Shown here: positions 38,007-46,637 of the stretch, piece after piece
Layout: each line of letters opens with the position of its first letter
Position numbering within the stretch: the first letter of the stretch is position 1
From: a virus
Strand: one strand, 5' to 3'
Virus record (IMG/VR): IMGVR_UViG_3300046690_000084
Span: 1 to 47,130 of that record
Length of the DNA stretch: 47,130 nt
Translations under genes and position numbers: made by a program
The notes under the pieces: model-generated
The model's database searches: none
The model's input: only the letters and a program-made list of their open reading frames with translations
What the model was told of the DNA's origin: nothing

Positions 38007-38606
38007 ATGGCTAAGACTACCGTTATCCTCCCCAAAGGCGTCGCTGTTTTCCCGAAGCTGAACGAGATTGACGTCTATCAGCCTCTGACCCCGTCCGGTA
38101 AGAAGAATGGCCCAGAGAAGCGCCGCTACATCACCGGCGTGAAGTTCAGCGACGAAGACCATCGCAAGGTCGACGCTTACCTGAAGAAGCAGTTGAAGGC
38201 TAACAACCTTCCGGCAAATGCCAAGCTGCCGTGGCGGCAGGACAAGAAGGACAATTCCTTCTCTCTCCAGATGACCTCTGGCGAAGACTATCCGCCGCCG
38301 TTCGTCGACGCTGCGGGCAACGAAGTCCCGCGTAACAAGGTGAAGATTGGTGGCGGCTCGATCATCAAGCCCGACGTCACCGTCAACGCCTACGATGGTT
38401 TTGGGGGAGGCATCAATCTCTACATCAACCAAATCCAGATCATCGAACTCAAGACCCGCGTCTTGAACAAGTTCGAGGCCGAAGAGGGCGGTTACGTCTT
38501 CAACGGTGGTGATGCTGATGAAGACCGGTCGGAAGACCTCGACGACGCTGAGCCCGAGGCCCCCGAGGCACCGGACAGCAACACGGACGATGACATTCCG
38601 TTCTAA
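38007..38606 (+). CDS. Single-stranded DNA-binding protein (gp2.5-like), 199 aa
   Basis: N-terminal OB-fold pattern (strands VILPKGVAVFPKLN, GEDYPPPFVDAAGNEVPRNK) and an acidic C-terminal tail (residues ~170-199) ending DDDIPF, the tip that docks replication partners in SSBs. Length is close to T7 gp2.5 (232 aa). It coats ssDNA and recruits polymerase and primase-helicase. First gene of the replication module. Confidence 0.85.
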   Translation: MAKTTVILPKGVAVFPKLNEIDVYQPLTPSGKKNGPEKRRYITGVKFSDEDHRKVDAYLKKQLKANNLPANAKLPWRQDKKDNSFSLQMTSGEDYPPPFVDAAGNEVPRNKVKIGGGSIIKPDVTVNAYDGFGGGINLYINQIQIIELKTRVLNKFEAEEGGYVFNGGDADEDRSEDLDDAEPEAPEAPDSNTDDDIPF

Positions 38607-38608
38607 GG

Positions 38609-39082
38609 ATGTCGAAGCCCGCACTCACCATCGAGCCTGAGTTTCGCTCAGGTCTCGAACGGGAGGCTGCGGCCAAGCTAACTCAGGCCGGTGTGCCCTT
38701 TGGTTTCGAAAGCCAATGGATCAAGTACATCGTGCCTGAGCGCGAGGCCAAGTATCTTCCAGACTTCTCTTTCGACGGTTGCCCGATCATCCTAGAGCCC
38801 AAAGGGCGCTTTGGTGGTGCGGTCCCCGGAGGCAAGTTTCGCGTCTCCACAAAAGACGCAGCCGTGAAAGAGCGACAGAAGTTCGTCCTGCTCAAGCAAC
38901 AGCATCCTGAGTTGGACATCCGCTTCATCTTCTCCCGAGCATCGACGCCCATCTACAAGGGCTCCCCAACTTCCTACGGGAAATGGGCGACCGATCACGG
39001 CTTCAAGTGGGCCGAGAAGGTCGTGCCTGATGCGTGGATTGAAGAAATCAAGGCGTACCAGAAACCCAAAAAGAGAAAGTGA
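38609..39082 (+). CDS. Endonuclease I (Holliday junction resolvase, T7 gp3-like), 157 aa
   Basis: The PD-(D/E)xK residues align: acidic Glu17/Glu19 in RSGLEREAAAKL, Asp52 (YLPDFSFDG), Glu63 and Lys65 (ILEPKGRF); T7 uses Asp55, Glu65 and Lys67. It resolves branched DNA and degrades host DNA to nucleotides. Basic C-terminus (KPKKRK). ATG two bases after the SSB stop. Confidence 0.9.
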   Translation: MSKPALTIEPEFRSGLEREAAAKLTQAGVPFGFESQWIKYIVPEREAKYLPDFSFDGCPIILEPKGRFGGAVPGGKFRVSTKDAAVKERQKFVLLKQQHPELDIRFIFSRASTPIYKGSPTSYGKWATDHGFKWAEKVVPDAWIEEIKAYQKPKKRK

Positions 39083-39086
39083 CCTC

Positions 39087-39356
39087 ATGTCTGAGACCCT
39101 GACCATCGGCACTCCGAATCTCGCGAACGACCTCTCGCTGTCGCCGCAGTGCCGGAAGATTCTCGCGCACCTCGAAGGCAAGAATGACAAAGGCGAATAC
39201 CGCACGATCACCAACAACGAAAGCATGTTGGTCTATCACGTGTCTCGGCTCTCGGACGTGGTCTTCAAGCTCCGCAACGCTGGCTACGCCATCAAGATGA
39301 CCATGAAGACCGATGGCGTCGGCGGCCAGTACGCCTCCTATCAGTTGGTCCGATAA
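39087..39356 (+). CDS. Small helix-turn-helix-like protein, 89 aa
   Basis: SPQCRKILAHLEGKN looks like a first helix of a winged-helix domain. ITNNESMLVYHVSRLSDVVFKL then a strand (GYAIKMTMKTDG) and YASYQLVR follow. It could be a DNA-binding regulator or replication accessory. Lies between the resolvase and the primase-helicase. Family uncertain. Confidence 0.55.
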   Translation: MSETLTIGTPNLANDLSLSPQCRKILAHLEGKNDKGEYRTITNNESMLVYHVSRLSDVVFKLRNAGYAIKMTMKTDGVGGQYASYQLVR

Positions 39357-39359
39357 GCG

Positions 39360-39494
39360 TTGGACCTCGCAATCGCAAATACGGCAGCCACGGTTCTCCC
39401 GTGGTTGCCAGTCGCTGCTTGGCTGATCATCGCTGTGATCGCCTACGCATGCACCAGAGAGTTCTTAGAGAGGCTATGGAGTGAGTTGCACTAA
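39360..39494 (+). CDS. Tiny membrane protein, 44 aa
   Basis: TTG start; single span (ATVLPWLPVAAWLIIAVIAYA) then a charged tail (TREFLERLWSELH). Overlaps the primase-helicase start by 14 bases. The start codon is uncertain. Confidence 0.4.
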   Translation: MDLAIANTAATVLPWLPVAAWLIIAVIAYACTREFLERLWSELH

Positions 39495-41133
39495 GGGGCC
39501 GTGCCCCTGCGGACAGTCTTCGGATGCGTTCGCTACATATGACGACGGAAGTGGAAGCTGGTGCTTTAGCTGCAATGATCCGACGAAGTTCGCTGGTAAC
39601 GGCCATGAGCCCAAGGCTCCTCAGGAAGAGACGGTCGCCAAAGGCTTCTCGCCTATCGACACCGAGATCAAGGCCCTCACCGCGCGGGGCATCACCGCAG
39701 ACACCATGCGCAAGTGCGACTATCGCCTTGGCAAGCTCCGTGATGGCGCGCCAGTCCACGTCCAGCTAATCAAGGACGAGAGCGGCAAGCTGATCGACCA
39801 GAAGACCCGAACGCGCGACAAGCAGTTCAAGTGGCTGGGTCAAAGCGTCTACAAGAACAACGGTGGCATCATTGGTGACTGGTCGTGGCCCGCGAAGGGC
39901 AAGACGGTCGTCATCACCGAGGGCGAGATTGACCGCATGTCGGTCTCGCAAGTCTTCGACAACAAGTATCCGACTGGCTCACTGCCGAACGGCTCAGGCT
40001 CCGCGAAGAAGGCGTTGCTCGCGAGTTGGGAGAAGCTCCTACGCTTCGACCATATCGTGCTCTGCTTCGACAACGACGAGCCGGGACAGAAGGCCCTCAA
40101 GGAAGCCTGCGAGCTTCTGCCGGTCGGCCGCGTCAAGATCATGGCCGTTCCAGGTAAGGACGCTAACGCGACCCTGCTGGAAGACGGCCCTGCGCCGATC
40201 ATCCGAGCCTACTGGGACGCAAAGCCCTTCAGGCCTGATGGCATCGTCGAGGGCAGCGAGTTCTCCCGTGAGCGCCTTAAGACCGCCATGGGCAAGCGTA
40301 AGGGCCTCGACCTTCCGTATCCCAAGCTCAACGGCATGTGGATGGGGCTGCGCCCTGCGGAGATCACCACCCTCTGCGCTGGCTCCGGTATCGGCAAGTC
40401 AACACTGGCTCGCGCCATCGCCTACCACATGCGCGTGGAACATGGTTCGAAGATTGGCAACATCTATCTTGAGGAAGACAACGACACCTCGGTCGCAGCC
40501 TACTGCGCCCTGCATGCTGGTGTGCCCCTCAAGAGCCTCATAGCGAACCCTGCGAGCATCAGTGACGACCAGTGGGACGCAGCGCTCGCTGCAGTCGTCC
40601 ACGACAAGATGATGTTCTACGACCACTTCGGCTCGCTGCAGAGCGACCGCCTGCTGACCATGATGCGCTACATGGCGGCCTCGGGCTGTCAGTTCATTGT
40701 GTTAGATCATATCAGCATCGTCGTCTCGGGACTTGAGACGATGGACGAGCGTAAGGACATCGACGTCCTGATGACCAAGCTGGCGTCCTTCGTGAAGGAA
40801 ACTGGTGTTGGCGTCATCGCCATCGTGCATCTGAAGCGGTCGAGTGGCAAAGACTTCAACGGCGGCGACCAGATCAGCCTCAACGACCTTCGTGGCTCCG
40901 CGTCTCTGGAGCAGTTGTCGTTCAACGTGCTCGCCCTCGAACGTAATCAGCAGGACGAGGACGACAAGCTCTACGCGCAGATACGTTCACTGAAGTGCCG
41001 CATCACCGGAGAGACTGGTGAGGCCGACCTGATCAAGTGGAACATCGCGAAGGGCTGCTACGAGGTTGCGACCCGCAGCAAGGAGATACCCGATTTCGAT
41101 CCGCACGAAGGAGGAGAGGACGTTAAGTTTTGA
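39481..41133 (+). CDS. Primase-helicase (T7 gp4-like), 550 aa
   Basis: GTG start gives an N-terminal zinc-binding primase domain: CPCG (Cys8, Cys10) and CFSC (Cys28, Cys31); the first knuckle is C-x-C instead of the T7 C-x2-C. Toprim text ITEGEIDRMSV and LCFDNDEPGQKA follows. The helicase domain has Walker A GSGIGKST (from residue 301), Walker B FIVLDHISIVVSG, and HLKRSSG. The acidic C-terminus ends GGEDVKF, as for polymerase contact. It opens DNA and makes primers. Length matches T7 (566). Confidence 0.93.
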   Translation: MSCTKGPCPCGQSSDAFATYDDGSGSWCFSCNDPTKFAGNGHEPKAPQEETVAKGFSPIDTEIKALTARGITADTMRKCDYRLGKLRDGAPVHVQLIKDESGKLIDQKTRTRDKQFKWLGQSVYKNNGGIIGDWSWPAKGKTVVITEGEIDRMSVSQVFDNKYPTGSLPNGSGSAKKALLASWEKLLRFDHIVLCFDNDEPGQKALKEACELLPVGRVKIMAVPGKDANATLLEDGPAPIIRAYWDAKPFRPDGIVEGSEFSRERLKTAMGKRKGLDLPYPKLNGMWMGLRPAEITTLCAGSGIGKSTLARAIAYHMRVEHGSKIGNIYLEEDNDTSVAAYCALHAGVPLKSLIANPASISDDQWDAALAAVVHDKMMFYDHFGSLQSDRLLTMMRYMAASGCQFIVLDHISIVVSGLETMDERKDIDVLMTKLASFVKETGVGVIAIVHLKRSSGKDFNGGDQISLNDLRGSASLEQLSFNVLALERNQQDEDDKLYAQIRSLKCRITGETGEADLIKWNIAKGCYEVATRSKEIPDFDPHEGGEDVKF

Positions 41134-41438
41134 AGCGTCCGTCTAGCTGGTATCGAGCGCGTAACCTCAAACACAAGCACGGGCTGACGCTACAAGACTA
41201 CGAAGACATGTTGGCAGCACAAGATTTCAAATGCGCCATCTGCCGGAAGTCAGAGCCGGGAAATAACCGAGACACTTGGTCGGTGGATCACTGCCACCGC
41301 ACCAAAGCTATTCGAGGCCTTCTATGCCACCCATGCAACCTAATGCTGGGGCACGTAGACGACAACATAGCTACGCTCAACAACGCCATCACTTACCTTA
41401 AGGGGAATAGTGAGACTTCTATTCGACACGGAGAGTAA
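41130..41438 (+). CDS. HNH endonuclease (endonuclease VII-like), 102 aa
   Basis: TTG start within the TTGA overlap. Cys-x2-Cys (KCAICRK, Cys35 and Cys38), then WSVDHCHRTKAIRGLLCHPCNL with a DHCH nuclease core and second CxxC. These are the zinc and catalytic parts of recombination endonuclease VII. It cuts branched DNA; alternatively it is a homing endonuclease wedged between helicase and polymerase genes. It overlaps the polymerase start by 29 bases. Confidence 0.85.
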   Translation: MKRPSSWYRARNLKHKHGLTLQDYEDMLAAQDFKCAICRKSEPGNNRDTWSVDHCHRTKAIRGLLCHPCNLMLGHVDDNIATLNNAITYLKGNSETSIRHGE

Positions 41439-43629
41439 CGGCTTCCTCTCCAACGCAACCCGTATCCACTGCATCGGCATCATTGATATCGAAACAGGAG
41501 AATACCAAGGCTACCGCCCCGCCGAAGTGGGCGTAGCCTGTGCCCGTCTGGCAGAGGCTGACGAACTGATTGGGCAAAACATCATTCGTCATGACATCCC
41601 TCTGTTGAAGAAACTCAGCCGAAAGGGTTGGCGACCCAAACCTGGAGCGAAGATCAGCGACACGATGGTCATCAGCCGCACGATGTTTCCGAACATCAAA
41701 GCGACCGACATCAACCTAGTGCAGGCGGGCAAGCTCCTTCCGAAGTACAAAGGCAAGCACAGCGTCGCTGCGTGGGGCCATCGCCTCGGCAACCCCAAGG
41801 GCGACTACGCGGAAATCATGGAAGCCAAAGCTCGTGAGCTTGGCCTTGAGAACCCGCGTGACATTGCGAACTTCGTGTGGGGACAGTTCAACGAAGAAAT
41901 GTTCGACTACATGGGGCAGGACTGCTTCACGAACCACGATATGTGGAAGCACTTCAATCCCGACGCCTATCCGCAGGCACCGTTGGACCTTGAGCATCGT
42001 ATTTCCCGCGTGTGCGATGCCATGAACACTGCGGGCGTGCCTTTCGACCTTCAGGCCGCTGGTGAGCTTCAGGCCGAACTGGTCGGGAAGAAGCACGTCA
42101 TCGAGACGAAGCTCAAAGAGAAGTACGGCTTCTGGTTTCAACCAGTGAGCCCTGATCCGACCAAGTCCCTCTTCATTCCGAAGCAGCCGAACCGCAAGCC
42201 TGCGGTCGCTACGCTGGACGAGAATGGCGATTGGGAATGGTCGAACCCGGGCTACTGGGGTGACGAGACAATCACCGAGGAGCCCAAGCTCGATGTCGAT
42301 GGCAATCCTGTCGTCAACGCAAAGGGTGTCGTGCAGACTCGCAAGGTGAAGACCTTCGTCGGCTATCCGTGCACCAAGCTCAAGAAGATTGAGTTCAACC
42401 CGGGTTCGAGTGACCACCTTGCGAAGAAGCTGATCGAGCAGGGATGGCGACCAACGAAGTTCACGGATGGCGGCAAGCCAGCCATGGACGAAGAAGTCAT
42501 CGAGAGCATTGGCAACCTGTTCCCCGATATGGACGGACTGCCGACGCTCCTGATGGTCAACAAGCGACTGTCGCAACTCGTTGGTGGCAAGTCTTCGAAG
42601 TATCCGCTGATCGACAGCGTGCAGGAGGACGGATGCATTCACGGCGTCATCAATCCGATGGGCACCATTACGTCCCGCGCGGCACACATGTTCCCAAACT
42701 TGGGACAGGTACCATCTGCGAAGAAGCCATACGGGCACGAGTTCAGACGATTATTCACAAAGCATTCCCCAACGGCTTACCACGGGACAGGTCTGGCAAG
42801 CTGCAAACTTGGGAAGCTTGTGCCTTGGAAATTCTTAGGCGCTGACCAAGAGGGCCTAGAGCTTCGTGGGCTTGCGCACTACCTGCATCCGCTCGACGGC
42901 GGCAAGTATTGCACCACGGTCATCAGCGGTGATCCTCACTGGCTCCATGCGGTCGTCATGGGCCTCGCTGAAGGTGAGCGTGACAAAGCCAACCAACTCC
43001 ACACCGTTCTCCGTGAGGACGGCAGCAAGAGGTTCATCTATGCCTACATCTACGGGTGCGGAGACGAGAAGGCTGGCTCTATCATTTACGAAGCTCTCCT
43101 CAACGCGAGGAGAAGCTGTGGAGCCGAAGGCACTGCAGTCTACGCCAAGTTCTTCACCGAGAACCCCGGCGAGGATGAGCTACGCCGAGCGGGCAAGAAG
43201 GTACGCCGAAGCTTCCGAACTCGCATCGAAGGCTTCAAGACTTTGCAGGATCGGCTCTCTGAGCAGGTTGGCAAGCGCAATCGCGTCATCGGTCTCGATG
43301 GTCGGATCATCCCAATTCGGTCTGACCATAGTGCACTCAATTTCCTCATTCAGTCAGCCGGAGCCATCGTCTGCAAGGAATGGGTTGCCAGCGCCTTCGA
43401 AGAACTCGAACGGCGATACACCTACAACTGGGATGACCCGTGGGCTGGAGACTTCGTGTTCGTGCTTTGGGTGCACGACGAAGTCCAGCTTTGCGTAAGA
43501 GAAGGCCTTGAAGAAGAAATCGGTAAAATCATCGTCGACTGCGCGCGTAAAGCGGGCGTCCCGTACGGCCTCCGTGTCCCGCTCGACAGCAAGTTCGTCG
43601 TCGGCAACACGTGGGAAGACACTCACTGA
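41410..43629 (+). CDS. Family A DNA polymerase (T7 gp5-like), 739 aa
   Basis: GTG start puts LLFDTESNG at the N-terminus, where Asp6 and Glu8 are the first 3'-5' exonuclease residues. Exo III text is YMGQDCFTNHDMWKHF. Polymerase motif A is FLGADQEGLELR (Asp479). Motif B is KRFIYAYIYGCGDEKAG with the Tyr matching T7 Tyr526. Motif C is WVHDEVQL (Asp690). T7 polymerase is 704 aa; the extra length lies partly in an insert before motif A (about residues 440-470). It copies phage DNA with the primase-helicase. Confidence 0.95.
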   Translation: MRLLFDTESNGFLSNATRIHCIGIIDIETGEYQGYRPAEVGVACARLAEADELIGQNIIRHDIPLLKKLSRKGWRPKPGAKISDTMVISRTMFPNIKATDINLVQAGKLLPKYKGKHSVAAWGHRLGNPKGDYAEIMEAKARELGLENPRDIANFVWGQFNEEMFDYMGQDCFTNHDMWKHFNPDAYPQAPLDLEHRISRVCDAMNTAGVPFDLQAAGELQAELVGKKHVIETKLKEKYGFWFQPVSPDPTKSLFIPKQPNRKPAVATLDENGDWEWSNPGYWGDETITEEPKLDVDGNPVVNAKGVVQTRKVKTFVGYPCTKLKKIEFNPGSSDHLAKKLIEQGWRPTKFTDGGKPAMDEEVIESIGNLFPDMDGLPTLLMVNKRLSQLVGGKSSKYPLIDSVQEDGCIHGVINPMGTITSRAAHMFPNLGQVPSAKKPYGHEFRRLFTKHSPTAYHGTGLASCKLGKLVPWKFLGADQEGLELRGLAHYLHPLDGGKYCTTVISGDPHWLHAVVMGLAEGERDKANQLHTVLREDGSKRFIYAYIYGCGDEKAGSIIYEALLNARRSCGAEGTAVYAKFFTENPGEDELRRAGKKVRRSFRTRIEGFKTLQDRLSEQVGKRNRVIGLDGRIIPIRSDHSALNFLIQSAGAIVCKEWVASAFEELERRYTYNWDDPWAGDFVFVLWVHDEVQLCVREGLEEEIGKIIVDCARKAGVPYGLRVPLDSKFVVGNTWEDTH

Positions 43630-43675
43630 AGACACAGGGGACGCCTCAGGGCGTCTCCTACGTCTCCTGCGCCAA

Positions 43676-43849
43676 GTGCAGCGGGAGCACGTGCGGGTCA
43701 AGAGCGACCTCGCTCGCAAGGAAGCAGACGTCATTGCGATGGCTGCGTCTCTGCAACTCATATCGACCAAGGTGGGCGCTCAACGCTTCGCCAAGACGTG
43801 GCTGATTACCAGCAAGGGCCTCGTGTGGCTCAACGAAAAGGACGACTAA
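43676..43849 (+). CDS. Hypothetical protein, 57 aa
   Basis: Starts at GTG 43676; a GTG at 43691 is the alternative. Basic helix (REHVRVKSDLARKEADVIAM), then SLQLISTKVGAQRFAKTWLI. The TAATG overlap with the next gene supports translation. No family recognised. The ribosome site is unclear. Confidence 0.5.
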   Translation: MQREHVRVKSDLARKEADVIAMAASLQLISTKVGAQRFAKTWLITSKGLVWLNEKDD

Positions 43850-44064
43850 TGTCAATCGAAACCATCGTCAGTGAAGTCGAAGCCGTGCGTGACGCCGCAT
43901 GGGACGCTGGCTATCTCAAGGGTGTCGCTGATGCTCGTGCGCGTCCTGCGCAGGCCGACACCCTCGTGCAGGAGATCATCGCTGATCAGGCTGCGGACTA
44001 CTATGAGGCCCTGCAGGACGCAGTGGCCAACTGGTCGGCCTACGCCGAGAGCGTCCGCGACTGA
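43849..44064 (+). CDS. Acidic helical protein, 71 aa
   Basis: Acidic and Ala-rich, helical throughout (SIETIVSEVEAVRDAAWDAG; ADQAADYYEALQDAVANW). TAATG and TGATG overlaps on both sides. Possible accessory of polymerase or exonuclease; not recognised. Confidence 0.6.
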   Translation: MSIETIVSEVEAVRDAAWDAGYLKGVADARARPAQADTLVQEIIADQAADYYEALQDAVANWSAYAESVRD

Positions 44065-44945
44065 TGAAGAAGCTCCTACTGATCGACGGCGACGAAATGC
44101 TGTTCAAGGCAACCGCCGCTGTCGAGCATGAAACCAAATGGAACGTGGTGCTGGGTGAGGTCGACTGGCGCGAGCCTCCGATCCACGTGCTCACCTCGTC
44201 CCCCGGGAAGGCCCGTCAGGTCTTCGACGAAATGATCGAGAGGTTCTTTGAGCGCTTCGAAACCCGTGAGCACTTCCTCTGCTTCTCCACCACTCCCGAC
44301 TTCAACTTCGAAGAGGACAAGCAGGCGAACTTCAGGTTCGGTGTTGATCCTACCTACAAGAACAATCGGGCGAACTCTCGCAAGCCTCTGTGTTACGCGA
44401 CTATGCGCCGAGAAGTCGAGCAAGCCTACAACTGCAAAAACTTCGTAGGCCTTGAGGCCGACGACGTGATGGGCGTGCTGGCAACCATGCCGATGAAGGA
44501 CACCCAGCGCATCATCGTCTCGCAGGACAAGGACATGCAGACCATCCCCACCCAGGTATGGCGCAAGGGCGACCTTGTGACCGTGACCGAGGAGGAGGCC
44601 AACCGCTTCCACATGATGCAGACGCTCGCGGGCGACATCACTGATGGATACGCAGGGTGCCCCGGGGTCGGCATGGTCACCGCAGAAGCCTTCGTCAACG
44701 CGCCCTACATCGCCACGCCGTACGAGCACACGATGGCTCGCGGCAAGCGCAAGGGCGAGGTGGAGACGCGGTGGAACGAGGTGCCCACGGATGACCTTTG
44801 GGCTGGTGTGGTCTCGCTGTACGCCAAGGCTGGCCTGACTGAGGTCGATGCTCTCCGACAGGCGCGGCTGGCTCGCATCCTTCGTTGGAGCGACTGGGAC
44901 AACAAGAAGAAAGAACCCATCCTGTGGAGCCCTAATGGCCACTAA
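44064..44945 (+). CDS. 5'-3' exonuclease (T7 gp6-like), 293 aa
   Basis: FEN/PIN-type residues: LLLIDGDEMLF (Asp8, Asp10), GLEADDVMGVLA, IVSQDKDMQTIP, and the helix-3-turn-helix GDITDGYAGCPGVGMVTAEA. Length is near T7 gp6 (300). It removes RNA primers and helps degrade host DNA and process concatemers. It overlaps the next gene by 11 bases. Confidence 0.9.
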   Translation: MKKLLLIDGDEMLFKATAAVEHETKWNVVLGEVDWREPPIHVLTSSPGKARQVFDEMIERFFERFETREHFLCFSTTPDFNFEEDKQANFRFGVDPTYKNNRANSRKPLCYATMRREVEQAYNCKNFVGLEADDVMGVLATMPMKDTQRIIVSQDKDMQTIPTQVWRKGDLVTVTEEEANRFHMMQTLAGDITDGYAGCPGVGMVTAEAFVNAPYIATPYEHTMARGKRKGEVETRWNEVPTDDLWAGVVSLYAKAGLTEVDALRQARLARILRWSDWDNKKKEPILWSPNGH

Positions 44946-45216
44946 ATGGGAAGAGAAATTCCCGGAGTACGACGCCAAGCATCCTGACATCTGGGAGCAA
45001 TTCAAAAAATTCACGTTTGAAATTGTTGCTGCTGGAAACCAACACACATCAGCTTGCTTGGTTCTGTTCCGAATTCGATATGAGAGCGTGATCCGGCGTT
45101 TTGCCGACGAAGACTACAAGGTCTCGTCTCAATACGCCGCGTATTACGCACGTAAGTTCGAACGGGAATTCCCGCAGCACGTCGGTTTGTTCACTAAACG
45201 AAAGCTCCGTGAATGA
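44935..45216 (+). CDS. Hypothetical protein, 93 aa
   Basis: Begins MATKWEEKFPEYDAKHPDIW, followed by a helical FKKFTFEIVAAGNQHTSACL and a basic end. The pattern HPDIWEQFKKFTFEIVAAG recurs in phage proteins of unknown function next to nuclease genes. Overlaps the exonuclease. Confidence 0.6.
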   Translation: MATKWEEKFPEYDAKHPDIWEQFKKFTFEIVAAGNQHTSACLVLFRIRYESVIRRFADEDYKVSSQYAAYYARKFEREFPQHVGLFTKRKLRE

Positions 45217-45356
45217 TCGATGCCAAAATCATAATGCCGTCGCTGATGATCCTGCTGAGCGTAGGGTCATCGGTTGTCTACGGCTTCTCTGGTGATCTCC
45301 GCCAGACCATCTATTGGGCTGCTGCTGCGGTCCTGACAGCGAGCGTTACGTTTTGA
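45213..45356 (+). CDS. Tiny membrane protein, 47 aa
   Basis: ATGA overlap with the gene upstream. Two hydrophobic stretches (IIMPSLMILLSVGSSVVYG and IYWAAAAVLTASVTF) divided by a polar turn (SGDLRQT) suggest a two-span hairpin. Overlaps the nucleotidase start. Confidence 0.5.
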   Translation: MIDAKIIMPSLMILLSVGSSVVYGFSGDLRQTIYWAAAAVLTASVTF

Positions 45357-45844
45357 AACTCTACGTCGACATGGATGGCGTTCTCGCTGACTTCGACAAG
45401 TCGGCCGAGGCCATCCTCCAGACCAACAACATCTACAAGTACGAGTTCATCTGGGGCCCCGACAAGTTCTGGGAAGAGTTGAACCGCCACCCGGACTTCT
45501 TCCTCGACCTTCCGCTGATGGGCGACGCACGTCACCTGTGGGCCAAGATCAAACATCTGAACCCCGAGGTGCTCACTGCGCTTCCACGGGAGAACGGTGA
45601 GCGTGTTTCAACGCAGAAGCGCTCATGGATCAGTGCGTTCGAACGCTCCACAGGCTCTGACCCAATCACGGTCCATACCTGTCAGACCAAGGACAAACCA
45701 AAGCTCTGCAAGCCCGGTGACATCCTGATCGACGACCGCGCAGTCAATCGCGATGCGTGGATGAAGGCTGGTGGCATCTACATCGTCCATACGAGCGCCG
45801 CGAACACGCTGACGACGCTGCGTGCGTTGGGAGTAATCAAGTGA
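45353..45844 (+). CDS. 5'(3')-deoxyribonucleotidase (HAD superfamily), 163 aa
   Basis: TTG start (TTGA overlap). HAD motif I is YVDMDGVLADFD with Asp6 and Asp8. Later LTALPRENGERVSTQKRSWI carries the motif II region, and GDILIDDRAVNRDAW the motif IV acids. This family removes phosphate from deoxynucleotides and fits phage control of nucleotide pools together with the neighbouring pyrophosphohydrolase. Confidence 0.85.
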   Translation: MKLYVDMDGVLADFDKSAEAILQTNNIYKYEFIWGPDKFWEELNRHPDFFLDLPLMGDARHLWAKIKHLNPEVLTALPRENGERVSTQKRSWISAFERSTGSDPITVHTCQTKDKPKLCKPGDILIDDRAVNRDAWMKAGGIYIVHTSAANTLTTLRALGVIK

Positions 45845-46353
45845 TCTTTTCGAACGAATACGAACGCGACCTCTGGCAAAAGAAAGAGGACGCCATGAAT
45901 AAGGCGAGGCAGCTTGCCGCCGAGAAGGCGTGGACGGAAGCTAACGAAGCTGCGGCCCGCCCTCGTGGCTCCGACCTGATGCCTCAGACCGAGAAGGGCG
46001 TTCGCCAGTTCGGCACCGGGGCAACCCGAGACCTCGACGCCAACAAGCTCGACTTCGAAGGCTTCCTGTCGCCGCTGGTCCTCGAACGCTACGCCGAGCA
46101 CATGCACAAGGCGCGCAAGATGCCTGATGGCTCGATGCGCGAGAGCGACAACTGGCAGCTTGGCATCCCGGTCGTGGCCTACATGAAGTCTCTGTTCCGG
46201 CATTTCTTCAGCGTCTGGAAGCTCCACAGGGGCCTCCCGGTGACCGAGGTTGTCCGTGGGGAGACCATCGTGAAGGACCTCGAAACCGAACTGTGCGCCG
46301 TCCTCTTCAATGCCAGCGGCATGCTGCATGAAGTCCTGAAGGCCAAGCGGTGA
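45841..46353 (+). CDS. dATP/dGTP pyrophosphohydrolase-like protein (DUF5664-type), 170 aa
   Basis: GTG start overlapping the nucleotidase stop (GTGA). The core GTGATRDLDANKLDFEGFLS, then VLERYAEHMHKARKM and PVVAYMKSLFRHFFSVWKLH, is typical of phage dATP/dGTP diphosphohydrolase-like proteins, an all-helical MazG-like fold. The Asp/Glu set would bind Mg. It may hydrolyse dNTPs, perhaps to lower host-type nucleotides or favour modified ones. Family function is only partly established. Confidence 0.75.
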   Translation: MIFSNEYERDLWQKKEDAMNKARQLAAEKAWTEANEAAARPRGSDLMPQTEKGVRQFGTGATRDLDANKLDFEGFLSPLVLERYAEHMHKARKMPDGSMRESDNWQLGIPVVAYMKSLFRHFFSVWKLHRGLPVTEVVRGETIVKDLETELCAVLFNASGMLHEVLKAKR

Positions 46354-46637
46354 AGAGGTTCAACTTCAAGAGTTGGCTCAACGTGAAGCGAACGTCTGAC
46401 GCTCACGGCACCAGCTACACCATCGACGCAGACAACGCCATGACGCCCGGGGGCATAAAGCGCCCCGGGTGCCCGTTGGTCGAGGTGTGGTGGAGCCGAG
46501 ACGGCAAGAAGGCTGACGAGACAATCATCATCCGACAGGAATGGGCAGGCCGCGACACCGCTGAGGTGGTCGAGGTGACCCAAGGACAAGCCTACGACCT
46601 GATGAAGGCGTTGGCCGACGCTATGGAGCGCAAATGA
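46350..46637 (+). CDS. Hypothetical protein, 95 aa
   Basis: GTG start (GTGA). Basic N-terminus, beta strands (TSYTIDADNAMTPGGIKRPG; PLVEVWWSRDGKK), and a C-terminal helix (QAYDLMKALADAMERK). No family recognised; ATGA with the next gene. Confidence 0.6.
   Translation: MKRFNFKSWLNVKRTSDAHGTSYTIDADNAMTPGGIKRPGCPLVEVWWSRDGKKADETIIIRQEWAGRDTAEVVEVTQGQAYDLMKALADAMERK

Noticed and set aside
41716-42738. 340-aa open frame antisense to the DNA polymerase gene
   Set aside because: Shadow frame; the plus strand holds the conserved polymerase motifs.
43611-43805. Frame with CAKCSGSTC after the polymerase gene
   Set aside because: Looks like a zinc knuckle but competes with the coupled 57-aa frame, which ends in a TAATG overlap with the next gene.
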